From Natrinema marinum (GTDB lineage: Archaea > Halobacteriota > Halobacteria > Halobacteriales > Natrialbaceae), in NCBI RefSeq assembly GCF_024296685.1, contig NZ_CP100763.1:992001-1056000 (forward strand): 64,000 bases of DNA. Direction: 5' to 3'. Shown here piece by piece: positions 23,443 through 32,069 of the stretch. Position 1 is the first letter of the stretch; each line of letters starts with the position of its first letter. A model generated the notes under the pieces. The model was not told the DNA's origin and did not search any database. It was given only the letters and a program-made list of their open reading frames with translations. A program made the position numbers and the translations under genes.

Positions 23443-23470
23443 GAGAACATGTTCTCCGGCGGTATATAAA
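23443..23470 (-). promoter_or_regulatory. Promoter and palindromic operator of the multicopper oxidase gene
   Basis: On the minus strand TTTATATA (23463-23470) is a strong TATA box. Seven bases downstream lies the perfect 14-bp palindrome GAGAACATGTTCTC (23443-23456), covering roughly -20 to -7. A further pair of GTTCT/AGAAC half-sites occupies 23420-23438. The transcript would start near 23438-23443, giving a leader of about 65 bases. Confidence 0.6.
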
Positions 23471-23643
23471 GGACAGCGGCGGGCGGACCGAAGCGGGCCC
23501 ACCGGTGGCGACTCGCTACCGGATCTCCCTCTGGCCGCGACCGACAGGCTCTCGAACGGGCCGTATCGATCCCGCCTTGAGCGCCGGTTTCGACACCTCG
23601 ATTCTCAGAACCGGCCCGTCCCACTCCATGGGCCAGCGGTCCA

Positions 23644-23832
23644 TCACTCGACCCAGACGGTCTTCCGGTTGACAAACTCGAGCATGCCCTCGCGCGCGAG
23701 TTCGCGGCCGTAGCCCGAGTCTTTCACGCCGCCGAAGGGCACGCGCGGGTCGGACTTGACGAGCTGGTCGACGTAGACGCAGCCGGCGTCGATCTCGCGA
23801 GCGAGGCGTCGGCCGCGCTCGGTGAGATACGC
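23644..23832 (-). pseudogene. C-terminal remnant of an aldehyde dehydrogenase gene
   Basis: The minus strand encodes about 62 residues, including [20 protein letters not shown], then [20 protein letters not shown] and [12 protein letters not shown] followed by TGA (23644-23646). This is the conserved end of NAD-dependent aldehyde (succinate-semialdehyde type) dehydrogenases, which are normally about 450-500 residues. The catalytic Cys/Glu part is missing: homology stops near 23830, where unrelated DNA and the cupin gene on the other strand begin. It is a truncation remnant. Confidence 0.8.
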
Positions 23833-23979
23833 TTAGTGGATACGAGGTATTGGATGAGTGTTACGTTACGTCGTCCAGTTCGGTGTTCCAACGCAGAGGA
23901 ACGGCAGCGCCCCGTCTCGGCTATCGATCCGAACCGATTCGTCCGGACGCTCAAGTGGACGGGCCGTCACGGATCGACC

Positions 23980-24285
23980 ATGCCCGAACGCACGTCACTG
24001 GACGACCTCGAGTCGGCCCCGCACGCAGAGGTCTTCGAGGACCGATCGCCCCGAACGGTGCGCCTCCGACTCGCGACCGACGAGCGCGTTCCCGAACACC
24101 GTCATCCGGACTCGAACGTCGTCCTACACCTCGTCGACGGCGCGCTCGAACTCACGCTCGGCGACGAGGTGTACGACCTCGAGCCCGGCGATGTGGTCCG
24201 GTTCGACGGCGATCAGGATATCTCGCCGCACGCGCTCGAGAACAGCACGGCGCTGGTCGTGTTCGCGCCGAAAACGGAGTTCTAG
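23980..24285 (+). CDS. Cupin-domain protein
   Basis: This is a 101-residue single-domain cupin from ATG 23980. The first cupin motif is PEHRHPDSNVVLHLVDGALE, with two histidines and a downstream glutamate position, and the second is YDLEPGDVVRFDGDQDISPH. It would bind a metal such as Fe or Mn; function ranges from enzymes to small-molecule sensors. It sits in the place where an aldehyde dehydrogenase gene has been truncated on the other strand, and its stop overlaps the convergent gene by 4 bases. Confidence 0.8.
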   Translation: MPERTSLDDLESAPHAEVFEDRSPRTVRLRLATDERVPEHRHPDSNVVLHLVDGALELTLGDEVYDLEPGDVVRFDGDQDISPHALENSTALVVFAPKTEF

Positions 24286-24914
24286 CCGACCGTCGTCGCG
24301 ACTCCTTTCGTCTGCCGGTAGTCGCTCGCCAGCAGCGCCTCGAGCCGGTCGACGATCGCGGCGCGGTCGCCGTCGTCCCACTCGTCGGGGTCTCTGGCCG
24401 GGACGACCAGAAAGCCGCGACCCCGAATCTCCTCGGCGTGCGGGACCGCCACGTCCAGTTCGAACCGATGCCGCTGGGTCGTATACTCCCGCAGTACGTG
24501 ATCCGTCGCGCGCTCGCCGACCGGCAACAGCACGTGAGCGTTGATCGCGCGGAGTTCGGCGTCGAAAAAGCGCTCGAGGTCGGCGTACTCGGCCGCAGTC
24601 GGTGCGACGCCGTCCGGTAGACGACACATGTGGACGTAGCTCAGAAAGCAGTTCTCGAGGAGCGGGGCCGCCCGCGGGCCGCTCGCGAAGCCGATCTCGC
24701 GGAGGAGATCCCCCATCGCGACCCCGCTTTCGCTTTCGGTGAACGGCACGCCGACGGAGTCGCCGCCGTGAACGCCGGGGTAGTCGCCGATAACGTGAAA
24801 ATCGGCGTTTGCATCACCGTAGCCGAAGACGGCCGCCCGGTCGCCGGGGGCCGATCGATCCCACGGCGGTCGCATACCGAACGGGTTGCTCGCTCTGTCA
24901 GTGACGTTTTCCAC
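24282..24914 (-). CDS. Uracil-DNA glycosylase-family protein
   Basis: This is about 210 residues from GTG 24914 (ATG 24941 would add nine). The opening ENVTDRASNPFGMRPPWDR, the core FHVIGDYPGVHGGDSVGVPF in place of the usual G-E-A-P-G motif, NCFLSYVHMCRLPDG, and LLPVGERATDHVL match the haloarchaeal branch of UDG-superfamily proteins. Such enzymes remove uracil from DNA, but the active-site motif is divergent, so activity is uncertain. It is convergent with the cupin gene (4-base overlap). Confidence 0.75.
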   Translation of the reverse strand: MENVTDRASNPFGMRPPWDRSAPGDRAAVFGYGDANADFHVIGDYPGVHGGDSVGVPFTESESGVAMGDLLREIGFASGPRAAPLLENCFLSYVHMCRLPDGVAPTAAEYADLERFFDAELRAINAHVLLPVGERATDHVLREYTTQRHRFELDVAVPHAEEIRGRGFLVVPARDPDEWDDGDRAAIVDRLEALLASDYRQTKGVATTVG

Positions 24915-25063
24915 GGTACCAGTAAGGAGTCGAGCAATCAAAACGACAGCGTTCGGTGGGGGATCGACTCACTCGAGGTAACCAGCCGCCCCCGAGGGGC
25001 ATCGACGCGTTCGCTCGACGACTGCAAGCCGGAACAGGCAGTGCCGACGACTTTCGGGACGAT

Positions 25064-25081
25064 CGACAATTGCGATTGTCG
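25064..25081. promoter_or_regulatory. 7-bp-arm inverted repeat upstream of a hydrolase promoter
   Basis: CGACAAT-TGCG-ATTGTCG lies just upstream of the TATA-like GGTTTATAG (25093-25101), which is about 29 bases before ATG 25127. It is a possible regulator site or small hairpin. Confidence 0.35.
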
Positions 25082-25126
25082 GAATGACGGTGGGTTTATA
25101 GACCAGTCGTCCGTTTTATGTTACGT

Positions 25127-25618
25127 ATGTATCAGGTGGGCCACTACGGCGGTGCACTGGTCGCGTACGCGCCGCTGGGGACCGTCGTGACCCTAGGCGG
25201 CCACGGTGACATCGCCATCGTCGGTGGCCTCGTCTGCGTGGCGCTGTCGACGCTGCCCGATTACGATCACCGGCTACCCCTGATCGACCACCGCGGCCCG
25301 ACGCACACGATCGCGTTCGCGTTACTCGTCGGCGCCGGTCTCGCCGCCCTGACCGCCGTTCTCGTCGACGACGCGTCGGCGTTCGTCGGTGCCAGCGTGG
25401 TCTCCTTTGCGTTTCTCGTCGGTCTCGTCTCGATCGGCTCGCACCTCCTCGCTGATGCGCTCACGCCAATGGGGATCCGCCCGCTTTGGCCGCTCTCGCG
25501 CCGTCGGTACTCCCTCGAGGTGACGACCGCCGCGAATCCGGTCGCGAACTACGGCCTGTTCTGTCTCGGGATCGGTGCCGAGCTCGCAGGAATCTCGCTC
25601 GTACTCGCGCTCGGCTGA
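25127..25618 (+). CDS. Membrane-bound metal-dependent hydrolase (YdjM type), third copy
   Basis: This is a 163-residue membrane protein from ATG 25127, chosen because GTTTATAG lies 27-30 bases upstream; ATG 25118 is in frame. It shares with the protein at 2910 the opening MYQxGH, the ligand block LPDYDHRLPLIDHRGPTHT, and LLADALTPMGIRPLWPLSRR. Four or five hydrophobic segments surround these motifs. Three members in 25 kb suggest lineage-specific expansion. Substrate is unknown. Confidence 0.8.
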   Translation: MYQVGHYGGALVAYAPLGTVVTLGGHGDIAIVGGLVCVALSTLPDYDHRLPLIDHRGPTHTIAFALLVGAGLAALTAVLVDDASAFVGASVVSFAFLVGLVSIGSHLLADALTPMGIRPLWPLSRRRYSLEVTTAANPVANYGLFCLGIGAELAGISLVLALG

Positions 25619-25645
25619 GACGGTTTCAAACGGATTCTCGACTGC

Positions 25646-26524
25646 TTACGGCGAGAGCGCGTCGGCGCCCCCGCCCGCCGACTCTCCGCGGCGGGTGAGC
25701 ACCAGTCCGGCGACGAACGTCGCGAGCAATGCGACGACGGCGGCCAGATACGGCACCTCGAGCGTCGGATTCACCGCCTGTCGGCCGAAGAAGAGGACGA
25801 AAACCGCGACCGGCGGTGCGGCGAGCAGCGGGGTCACGGTGCGGCCGGTAAAGCGGCGACGACCCACCATCGCGGCGACGATGGCCGTGCCGAGCAGCGT
25901 GAGACTGACGGCGTACATCGTCAGTTGCATCGTCGGCGAGTACGTCGCGATCCCGGCGTCGACGGCGGGGCTGAGAACGAGGTGTGCCGGCAAGGCTGCA
26001 ATCCCGAGCGCGAGGGCAGCGGTGACGTGAGTGCCGGTCAACCGCGGTGCCCACACGATGACGGTGGCGATCAGGAACAGCGTGAAGATGGTAACCGCCG
26101 TCCAGAAGTGCAAGGAGAGGATGTCCATCGTGTACTGCTTGACCGTCTGGCGACCGAGCGCGACCTGAACCGGCGTCAGGAACATGCCGAGGACGACCAG
26201 GCCGGTGACGCGGCGGTCGATGTCGGGGAGCCGCCAGGCGGCCAGCGCGGAGCCGACGATGGCGAACCCGGCGAACATCGACACGAAACGGTGGAACCAC
26301 TCGTAGAAGCTGGGGAGATTCGCCGGGAACAGGTTGAACGGGCCGCCGTCACACCGGGGCCAGTTGGCCTCGCAGGCCAGCCCGGAGCCCGTCGCCTTCG
26401 CCGCGACGCCCAGCAGGATCGTCGCCGCGACCAGCGCGAGCGTGGCGGTCAGCAGGTGCGGATAGCTGAATCGGCCGATCAGCGATCGAAACCTCGAGTC
26501 GGGCGTGTGATTGTCGTACGACAC
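25646..26524 (-). CDS. ctaA: Heme A synthase (COX15/CtaA family)
   Basis: This 292-residue protein has about eight membrane helices. Typical CtaA features are visible: the early K-A-T-G-S-G-L-A-C motif with ANWPRCDGG (residues 44-60), the heme-ligand histidine in FYEWFHRFVSMFAGF near residue 75, QVALGRQTVKQY near 120 and DILSLHFWTAVTIF with a second histidine. It converts heme O to heme A for terminal oxidases in the membrane. Later helices lack one of the expected histidines by eye, as in other archaeal forms. The divergent promoter region at 26525-26830 carries no other gene. Confidence 0.85.
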   Translation of the reverse strand: MSYDNHTPDSRFRSLIGRFSYPHLLTATLALVAATILLGVAAKATGSGLACEANWPRCDGGPFNLFPANLPSFYEWFHRFVSMFAGFAIVGSALAAWRLPDIDRRVTGLVVLGMFLTPVQVALGRQTVKQYTMDILSLHFWTAVTIFTLFLIATVIVWAPRLTGTHVTAALALGIAALPAHLVLSPAVDAGIATYSPTMQLTMYAVSLTLLGTAIVAAMVGRRRFTGRTVTPLLAAPPVAVFVLFFGRQAVNPTLEVPYLAAVVALLATFVAGLVLTRRGESAGGGADALSP

Positions 26525-26830
26525 GGTCGTTCAGCGGGAGTTGGGACGGGCCGTACTTAGGTTGCCCGAGTCGTCCAACCCCGCGGGAATCGGCGGCTCG
26601 ACTTTTCGAACGGACCTCGTTTCCAACGTTCCAGGGGAGACGCCTCGACTGATCGACGGCGATCTCAGACGACGGCACCGCCGTCCGTTCTCTGGGCGCA
26701 CCCCGGAGCTCATCAGCTTAATGATGGTTTCTCGCGCCGACCTGCTCGACAACCGAACCGAGCGAACCGTCACGAGGATTGATAGCTCCCCGTCCGTCGG
26801 ATTCAAGGACCGCCCTCGCCAGCACCCGAC
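26525..26830. other. Divergent intergenic region, no gene seen
   Basis: These 306 bases separate the heme A synthase start from the M24-like gene. No protein frame with credible composition, RNA gene or strong repeat is visible. It should hold both promoters; no clear TATA stands out except weak AT-rich spots near 26555 and 26715-26728. Confidence 0.4.
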
Positions 26831-27946
26831 ATGGACAAACGCGCACGACTCGAGGCCCACCTCGAGTCCCACGACCTCGAGTCGGTCTGGTTCGCCCGGC
26901 CGAACTCGTTTGCCTGGCTTACCGGCGGGAGCAACGTCATCGACCGCGAAACCGATGCCGGTGTGGCTGCGGTTGGCTACGACGGAACCGACGTGACCCT
27001 CCTGACGGACAACATCGAGGCCGACCGCATCGTCGCCGAGGAACTGCCTGACCTCGAGGCGAGCGCGGTCGAGGTCGAGCGGTTCCCCTGGTACGCGTCG
27101 TCGCTTGCCGACGCTATCGCCGAGCGCGTCGGCGACGAGCGAGCGGCCGCGGATATCGACGTACCCGGCCTCGAGCGCGTCGATCCGACGCCGCTGCGCC
27201 AGCCGCTGACCGAGCGCGACCGCGATCGGTACCGCGAGCTCGGCCGGGAGACGGCGGCCGCCGTCGAGTCGGTCTGTCGGGAGATACGGGCCGAAGACAC
27301 GGAACACGAGGTCGCGTCGGCCCTGCGCGTCGCGCTCTCGGCTCGAGAGATCGAAGCCCCGGTCGTCCTGGTCGGCGGTGCCGAGCGGGCACAGGCGTAT
27401 CGCCACTACACGCCGACGCGGGCCGAACTCGGCGACTACGCGCTGATCTCCGTCACCGCCGAACGGGGCGGCCTCCACGCGAGCTGTACCCGGACCGTCG
27501 CGTTCGACCCGCCCGAGTGGCTCGCCGAGCGCCACGAGGCCGCGGCCCGCGTCGAGACGACCGCGCTGGCGGCGACGCGGGCGGCCGCCGCGACCGACGG
27601 CGATTCGGCCAGCGGGACCGCGGGCGACGTTTTCGCCGCCATTCAGGACGCCTACGCCGCGGTCGGCTACGACGGCGAGTGGGAGTACCACCATCAGGGC
27701 GGGGCCGCCGGCTTCGCAGGCCGGGAGTGGATCGCGACGCCGGACCACGACGCCTCGGTCGAAGCGCCGATGGCCTACGCCTGGAACCCGACAGTACAGG
27801 GCGCGAAAAGCGAAGACACCGCGCTGGTCACCGACGATACTGTCGAGGTGCTGACGGCGACCGACCGCTGGCCGACGGTCACCGTCGATGCGGTCGACCA
27901 CGACTGCACACTCGAGCGCCCCGCTCTCCTCGAGCCCGAGGCGTAA
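26831..27946 (+). CDS. M24 (Xaa-Pro peptidase-fold) protein lacking most metal ligands
   Basis: This is a 371-residue protein with a creatinase-type N-terminal domain (residues 1-130) and a pita-bread C-terminal domain. In active M24 enzymes the first two Asp ligands are spaced as D-x10-D before T-R-T. Here the region reads LISVTAERGGLHASCTRTVAF with Ser at both positions. A histidine survives in EYHHQGGAAGF, the first Glu region reads MAYAWNP, and only the last Glu (AKSEDTALVT) is kept. The metal centre is therefore probably lost and the protein may be a pseudoenzyme or binding protein. It converges with the winged-helix gene, 8 bases apart. Confidence 0.78.
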   Translation: MDKRARLEAHLESHDLESVWFARPNSFAWLTGGSNVIDRETDAGVAAVGYDGTDVTLLTDNIEADRIVAEELPDLEASAVEVERFPWYASSLADAIAERVGDERAAADIDVPGLERVDPTPLRQPLTERDRDRYRELGRETAAAVESVCREIRAEDTEHEVASALRVALSAREIEAPVVLVGGAERAQAYRHYTPTRAELGDYALISVTAERGGLHASCTRTVAFDPPEWLAERHEAAARVETTALAATRAAAATDGDSASGTAGDVFAAIQDAYAAVGYDGEWEYHHQGGAAGFAGREWIATPDHDASVEAPMAYAWNPTVQGAKSEDTALVTDDTVEVLTATDRWPTVTVDAVDHDCTLERPALLEPEA

Positions 27947-27953
27947 CTCGGAT

Positions 27954-28682
27954 TTATTCGTCCGTAGTGCCCGTCTCGGAGTCGTCGCTCGCGTCGTCCG
28001 CGGTCTCGTCCGCCTCCGTCTCGACGGTGTCGATCTGCATGTCGTCCTCGAACTCGATGACATCGGCGTCGGCATCGACGCCTGGGTCTGCCTCGGCGTC
28101 GGCCTCGGTCTCCGGTTCGTCGTCCGCGTCCGTTTCGCCGCTCAGCGTCGGCGCGGTGTCGTCGACGGTGATCTTAACCGGTTCGACCTCGCCCTCGAGT
28201 TCGGCTCGCGATTCCCGATCTCCCTCGCGGTCGAGGACGCGATCCAGCGTGAAGATCGTGTTGAGCTCCCGCTGGACCTGATCGACGACACCGCCGACGA
28301 GGTCGCTGGGCTGGATCGCCGTGTACTCGTAGGGGTTGTTCCCGGCTCCCTCGCTGGCGCGCTTTTCGCGCGTGACGCGCTCCTCGTCGTGGAGTTCCGC
28401 GAGGGCTTCGCGGACGGTGCTCGGATAGAGCCCGGTCCCCTTTGCGACCTCCTCGGAAGTGCTTCCCGGATTCGCCAGCAGGTAGACGTAGATCTTCGCG
28501 CGCGTGTCGGTGTCGAGGATCCACGAGAGCAGATCGACGATCCGCTGGTCGAGTTCCTCGACGGCCGGGCTTCGGCCGAGGTCGTCCGCGTCGGCGTCCC
28601 CGAAGTCGGCCGGTCTCTCGAGCGATTCGTCTCGGTCGTCCGTAGCGTCGACCGGACCCTCGTCAGTATCGTCGGAACTCAT
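27954..28682 (-). CDS. Winged-helix regulator with acidic tail
   Basis: This 242-residue protein starts at ATG 28682. An acidic N-terminus (residues 1-45) is followed by a TrmB/MarR-like winged helix: LDTDTRAKIYVYLLANPGST, SEEVAKGTGLYPSTVREALAEL and DEERVTREK. Next comes LVGGVVDQVQRELNTIFTLD, a helical part that may dimerise. The last 70 residues are almost only Asp, Glu, Ala and Thr. No ligand domain or membrane helix is seen. It is likely a chromatin- or promoter-associated regulator; the target is unknown. Confidence 0.75.
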   Translation of the reverse strand: MSSDDTDEGPVDATDDRDESLERPADFGDADADDLGRSPAVEELDQRIVDLLSWILDTDTRAKIYVYLLANPGSTSEEVAKGTGLYPSTVREALAELHDEERVTREKRASEGAGNNPYEYTAIQPSDLVGGVVDQVQRELNTIFTLDRVLDREGDRESRAELEGEVEPVKITVDDTAPTLSGETDADDEPETEADAEADPGVDADADVIEFEDDMQIDTVETEADETADDASDDSETGTTDE

Positions 28683-28734
28683 GTGTCTACTCGTACAGGA
28701 TGAGGCCTCGCGCGGAGTTAAACCTTTGCGGGGC

Positions 28735-29817
28735 TCACTCCGTCTGGAGAAACAGCGACTCACAGAGCGCGTCGGGCCCCTCGTCCTCGAGCAGGCGACG
28801 CTGTCGGTCGGCCCCGCTTTCGCGCTCGTAGACGTCCTTGATGCCGTCGATCCCGAGCCGCTCGCACTCGCGGTCGACGAGTTCGCCCAGTTCGACGGTG
28901 CCCTCGAGATCGCGGTCGATGAAGGCGGCGTCCTGGCCGTATCGGATGGCCCGCCACTTGTTCTCATCGAGGAGTTCCCGCCGGTGGTCGTGGCCGCTCG
29001 CGCCGTCCTCGTACTCCTCGGCGAGGGACTCGACGAGTGCGTGGGTGTACTCGACGAACGCCAGCACGACACCGGGATCGGCCTGTCCGTCGGGTGCGCG
29101 GAGCTCGACGGTCCCGTGGGCGGTGTGGGGACGCACGTCGTACCACAGTTCGCCGCGGTCGTTGATCGAGTCGGTCTCGAGCATCAGCCGCTCGAACCGG
29201 TCGAACGCCTCGAAATCCTCGAAGTGGGTCGGCATCCCCGTGTTGGGCAGCGCTTCGAAGATCTTCGCGCGCGCGGACTGGAGACCGGTGTCGAACCCGT
29301 TCCAGTACGGCGAGTTCGAAGAGAGCGCGAGCATGACCGGGACGTACCACCGCAGTTCGTTGGCGATCCAGACCGCCTTGTCTGCGTCGTCGACGCCGAC
29401 GTGAACGTGGACGCCCGCGGTCGTGTTCCGGTGCTGGGGGTACTGAATCCGGTCGAGTTGCGCCCGGTAGCGCGGTTTCTCGGCGTGTTCGAGTTCCTGC
29501 CACCTCGCGAGTGGGTGGAGGCCGGCGGCGGCGATCCGAAAGCCGTGAGCCGCGGCGTGGTCGACCAGCGCTTGCCGAATCGCGAGCAGCGAGTCGCGGG
29601 CGTCGGCGGGGTCTTCGATCAGCGGCGTCTGCGTCTCGATGACGAACTTGAACAGTTCGTGGTCGAGTCGCCCCTCGAGGATCTCGGGCGGGTCGTGTTC
29701 GTAGACGAGTTCGTCGGTCCCGCTGGTGGGGCGCCCGTCCTCGTCGACGACGAAACACTCCTCTTCGATCCCCAGCGTTCCCATGCGCGTAAACGATTCT
29801 CTCGACCCGCGTTCCAT
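28735..29817 (-). CDS. gshA: Glutamate-cysteine ligase (gamma-glutamylcysteine synthesis)
   Basis: This is a 360-residue enzyme from ATG 29817 ([20 protein letters not shown]); longer in-frame starts add Arg/Ser-rich residues not typical of the family. The signature [20 protein letters not shown] is followed by [16 protein letters not shown], the central [20 protein letters not shown] and [11 protein letters not shown], matching the carboxylate-amine/GCS2 ligase family. Haloarchaea accumulate gamma-glutamylcysteine as their main thiol, and this family makes it (established for Haloferax). A TATA-like GTATTTACTG lies about 30 bases upstream of the start. Confidence 0.88.
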   Translation of the reverse strand: MERGSRESFTRMGTLGIEEECFVVDEDGRPTSGTDELVYEHDPPEILEGRLDHELFKFVIETQTPLIEDPADARDSLLAIRQALVDHAAAHGFRIAAAGLHPLARWQELEHAEKPRYRAQLDRIQYPQHRNTTAGVHVHVGVDDADKAVWIANELRWYVPVMLALSSNSPYWNGFDTGLQSARAKIFEALPNTGMPTHFEDFEAFDRFERLMLETDSINDRGELWYDVRPHTAHGTVELRAPDGQADPGVVLAFVEYTHALVESLAEEYEDGASGHDHRRELLDENKWRAIRYGQDAAFIDRDLEGTVELGELVDRECERLGIDGIKDVYERESGADRQRRLLEDEGPDALCESLFLQTE

Positions 29818-29923
29818 CGTCCCGTGTTTCTGGCCCCGACAGTAAATACGGTTTGGAGTCGGTGGCGACGACCGGAACTTCGCGTCCGTCCCGTTCGACC
29901 CCTTCGACCGCTGGTCGGAGGCG

Positions 29924-31516
29924 TCAGTCCGAGACCGTCTCGGCCTCGGGCTCGACGGCCGCCTCGTCCTCACGGAGCTTGAACTTCTGGACCTTGCCGC
30001 TGGGATTCTTCGGGAGTTCGTCGACGAAGTAGTACGTCCGCGGGCGCTTGAAGTCGGCGAGCCGGTCGCTCTCGAGGGCGAACTCGTCGAGGTCAGCGGC
30101 CTCTACGCCGGCGGCCACGACGTAGGCGACGATCCGTTCGCCCCACTCCTCGTCGGGTTCGCCGACGACGGCCGCCTCCGCGACGGCGTCGTGGGCGAAC
30201 AGCACGTCCTCGACCTCGGCCGGATAGACGTTCTCGCCGCCGGAGACGATCATGTCGTCCTTGCGGTCGACGACGTAGAGGTAGCCGTCTTCGTCCCGAT
30301 AGCCCAGGTCGCCGGTGTAGTACCACGTCGTCCCGTTGGCCTCGCGCAGAGAGTCGGCGGTCGCCTCCGGACGGTTCCAGTACTCGCGCATCGTACACGG
30401 GCTCGAGATCAGGATCTCACCGATCTCGCCCTCGTCGACCTCCCGGTCGGGGTCGGCGTCGGGTTCGACGATCCGCAGCCGATGGTTGAGCGCGGGGAGG
30501 CCGGCCGAGCCCTGCTTCGAGAGTTGATCTTCCGGCGGCTGGAAGACGCCCGCGGGGCCGATCTCGGTCATGCCGTAGGCCTGCAGGTAGTCGTCACAGA
30601 GGTGCTCCCGGCAGTTCTCGAGGACCTGTTCGGGCATCGGGGCCGCGCCGTAGAGGCCGAGTCTGAGCGACGAGACGTCGGCGTCCATCTCGGCGGCGGT
30701 CATCGAGAGCGCGTTCCACGCGGTCGGCGCCGCGAAGACGAGCGTGACCTCGTGCGCTTCGATCGCCTCGAGGGCGGCGTCGGGTTCGAACTCGTGGTGG
30801 ATGACGCTGGCCGCGCCGCGGTGGACACGCGGGAAGAGGTTGCAGTGAAGTTCGGCGCAGTGATACAGCGGCATCATCGAGAGGCCCACGTCGTCGCGCG
30901 TCATGTTCGCCTCCGCGATGCACAGGAGGTTGTGCTCGACCATGCTCCGGTGCTCGTGGACGACGCCCTTCGGCCGGCCGGTGGTTCCCGACGTGTACAT
31001 GAAGGCGTACACGTCGTCCTCTTCGACGGTCGCGTCCGGTTTCTCGGGTGAGCCCGACTCGAGCAATTCGTAGAAGCCGGTCGCGTACTCCGGGACTGCG
31101 TCGCGGTCGTCGTCGATGTAGACGAACTCCGAGATGGTCTCTAAGTTCGGGCGCGCCCCCTCGACCGCCTCTCGCGTCTCGGCTTCGAAGAGGACCATCG
31201 CCGCGTCGGCGTCGTTGATGATGTACTCGAGTTCGCCGGCCGGCAGGCGGAAGTTCAGCGGGGTGAAGACGGCCCCGATCTTCGCACAGGCGTAGACGGT
31301 GAGCGCGATCTCCGAGCCGTTGTAGAGGACGGTCGCGATCCGATCTCCTTTCTCGATGCCGGCCTCGAGCAACGCGTTCGCGAGCCGGTTTACGCGCTCG
31401 TCGAACTCCGCGAAGGTCCAGCGCTGGTCCTTGCGCGGGTAGACGATCGCGTCGCGGTCGGGGTGGCGCTCGACGGTTCCCTCGAGGGTGTCACCTATCG
31501 TGGGGTGTGCTGACAT
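29924..31516 (-). CDS. Acyl-CoA synthetase (long-chain fatty acid-CoA ligase family)
   Basis: This 530-residue AMP-forming ligase starts at ATG 31516. The P-loop-like motif [16 protein letters not shown] is near residue 170, [12 protein letters not shown] near 305, [20 protein letters not shown] near 400 and the A8 hinge [20 protein letters not shown]. The C-terminal lysine lies in [16 protein letters not shown]. It activates a carboxylic acid to its CoA ester in the cytoplasm; chain length is not predictable. The last residues form an acidic tail usual in halophiles. Confidence 0.9.
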   Translation of the reverse strand: MSAHPTIGDTLEGTVERHPDRDAIVYPRKDQRWTFAEFDERVNRLANALLEAGIEKGDRIATVLYNGSEIALTVYACAKIGAVFTPLNFRLPAGELEYIINDADAAMVLFEAETREAVEGARPNLETISEFVYIDDDRDAVPEYATGFYELLESGSPEKPDATVEEDDVYAFMYTSGTTGRPKGVVHEHRSMVEHNLLCIAEANMTRDDVGLSMMPLYHCAELHCNLFPRVHRGAASVIHHEFEPDAALEAIEAHEVTLVFAAPTAWNALSMTAAEMDADVSSLRLGLYGAAPMPEQVLENCREHLCDDYLQAYGMTEIGPAGVFQPPEDQLSKQGSAGLPALNHRLRIVEPDADPDREVDEGEIGEILISSPCTMREYWNRPEATADSLREANGTTWYYTGDLGYRDEDGYLYVVDRKDDMIVSGGENVYPAEVEDVLFAHDAVAEAAVVGEPDEEWGERIVAYVVAAGVEAADLDEFALESDRLADFKRPRTYYFVDELPKNPSGKVQKFKLREDEAAVEPEAETVSD

Positions 31517-31591
31517 ACCACGACGGCGTACCACGAACGGCCTTATATTCGTTATTGCGTATAAGGAGCGCGGGGCCGGCCGCGGGACGTA

Positions 31592-31711
31592 TTATGTGGC
31601 CTTCTGTTCCGGGTTGAAGAGCGCGCAGTTCGGGCACCAGATGGTGCCGTCCGAGCGTTTCATCTTCTTTCCACTGCAGTCGGTGCAGCGCTCCTCGGCA
31701 TAGTGTGCCAT
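31592..31711 (-). CDS. 39-residue zinc-ribbon microprotein
   Basis: From ATG 31711 to TAA 31592-31594, the peptide has C-T-D-C-S-G-K-K near residue 9 and W-C-P-N-C-A-L-F near residue 25. Two CxxC pairs 13 residues apart form one zinc ribbon. Codon use is GC-rich and no stop interrupts it. Such microproteins are common and often conserved in haloarchaea, where a few have been linked to growth and biofilm traits. It sits between the acyl-CoA synthetase and a long intergenic stretch. Confidence 0.75.
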   Translation of the reverse strand: MAHYAEERCTDCSGKKMKRSDGTIWCPNCALFNPEQKAT

Positions 31712-32069
31712 ACGATAGATGGAGGGAGGGAGACAGTTATGTAGATTCCGGTGGAGTCATCTTCTGCACTGCGTGATTCTCACGTCATAGCGACAGAACG
31801 GCCGCGAATGGTGAGTTCGTATCGGACCTGGTGGCGACGGCCACGCGACGATTCTATCGTCAGAACGGGTCTCGAGCCCCCTTGCTCCTTCGTCGTCCCC
31901 TCGAGCGCTCGCTCCGCCGGAGATACGGGCTCGAGTGGACTGACAGGTGACGCACCGCGTTTTCGATCGGCGGCTGTCGGTCTGTACCGACTGCCTTATG
32001 CTATCACGCCGCTTACCCTCGAGTAAATGCAGCGGTGTGACCCTGTCACACCGTCGGCCGAGACACCGA
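31712..32069. other. Intergenic stretch before the HtrA-like gene
   Basis: These 358 bases hold no credible gene. Near the right end lie AT-rich spots (CGAGTAAATGC near 32020) and a strong inverted repeat at 32033-32053. The rest shows neither repeats nor RNA-like structure that I can support. Confidence 0.45.
32033..32053. promoter_or_regulatory. 9-bp-arm inverted repeat before the HtrA-like gene
   Basis: Arms CGGTGTGAC (32033-32041) and GTCACACCG (32045-32053) are perfect, with a 3-base centre. The site ends 17 bases before ATG 32070 and would lie near the transcription start, a good position for a repressor site. It is too compact to be a typical terminator and has no T-run. Confidence 0.55.

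Noticed and set aside
24945-25060. Possible small gene between the glycosylase-like and hydrolase genes
   Set aside because: No frame with start, acidic composition or motif; treated as promoter DNA.
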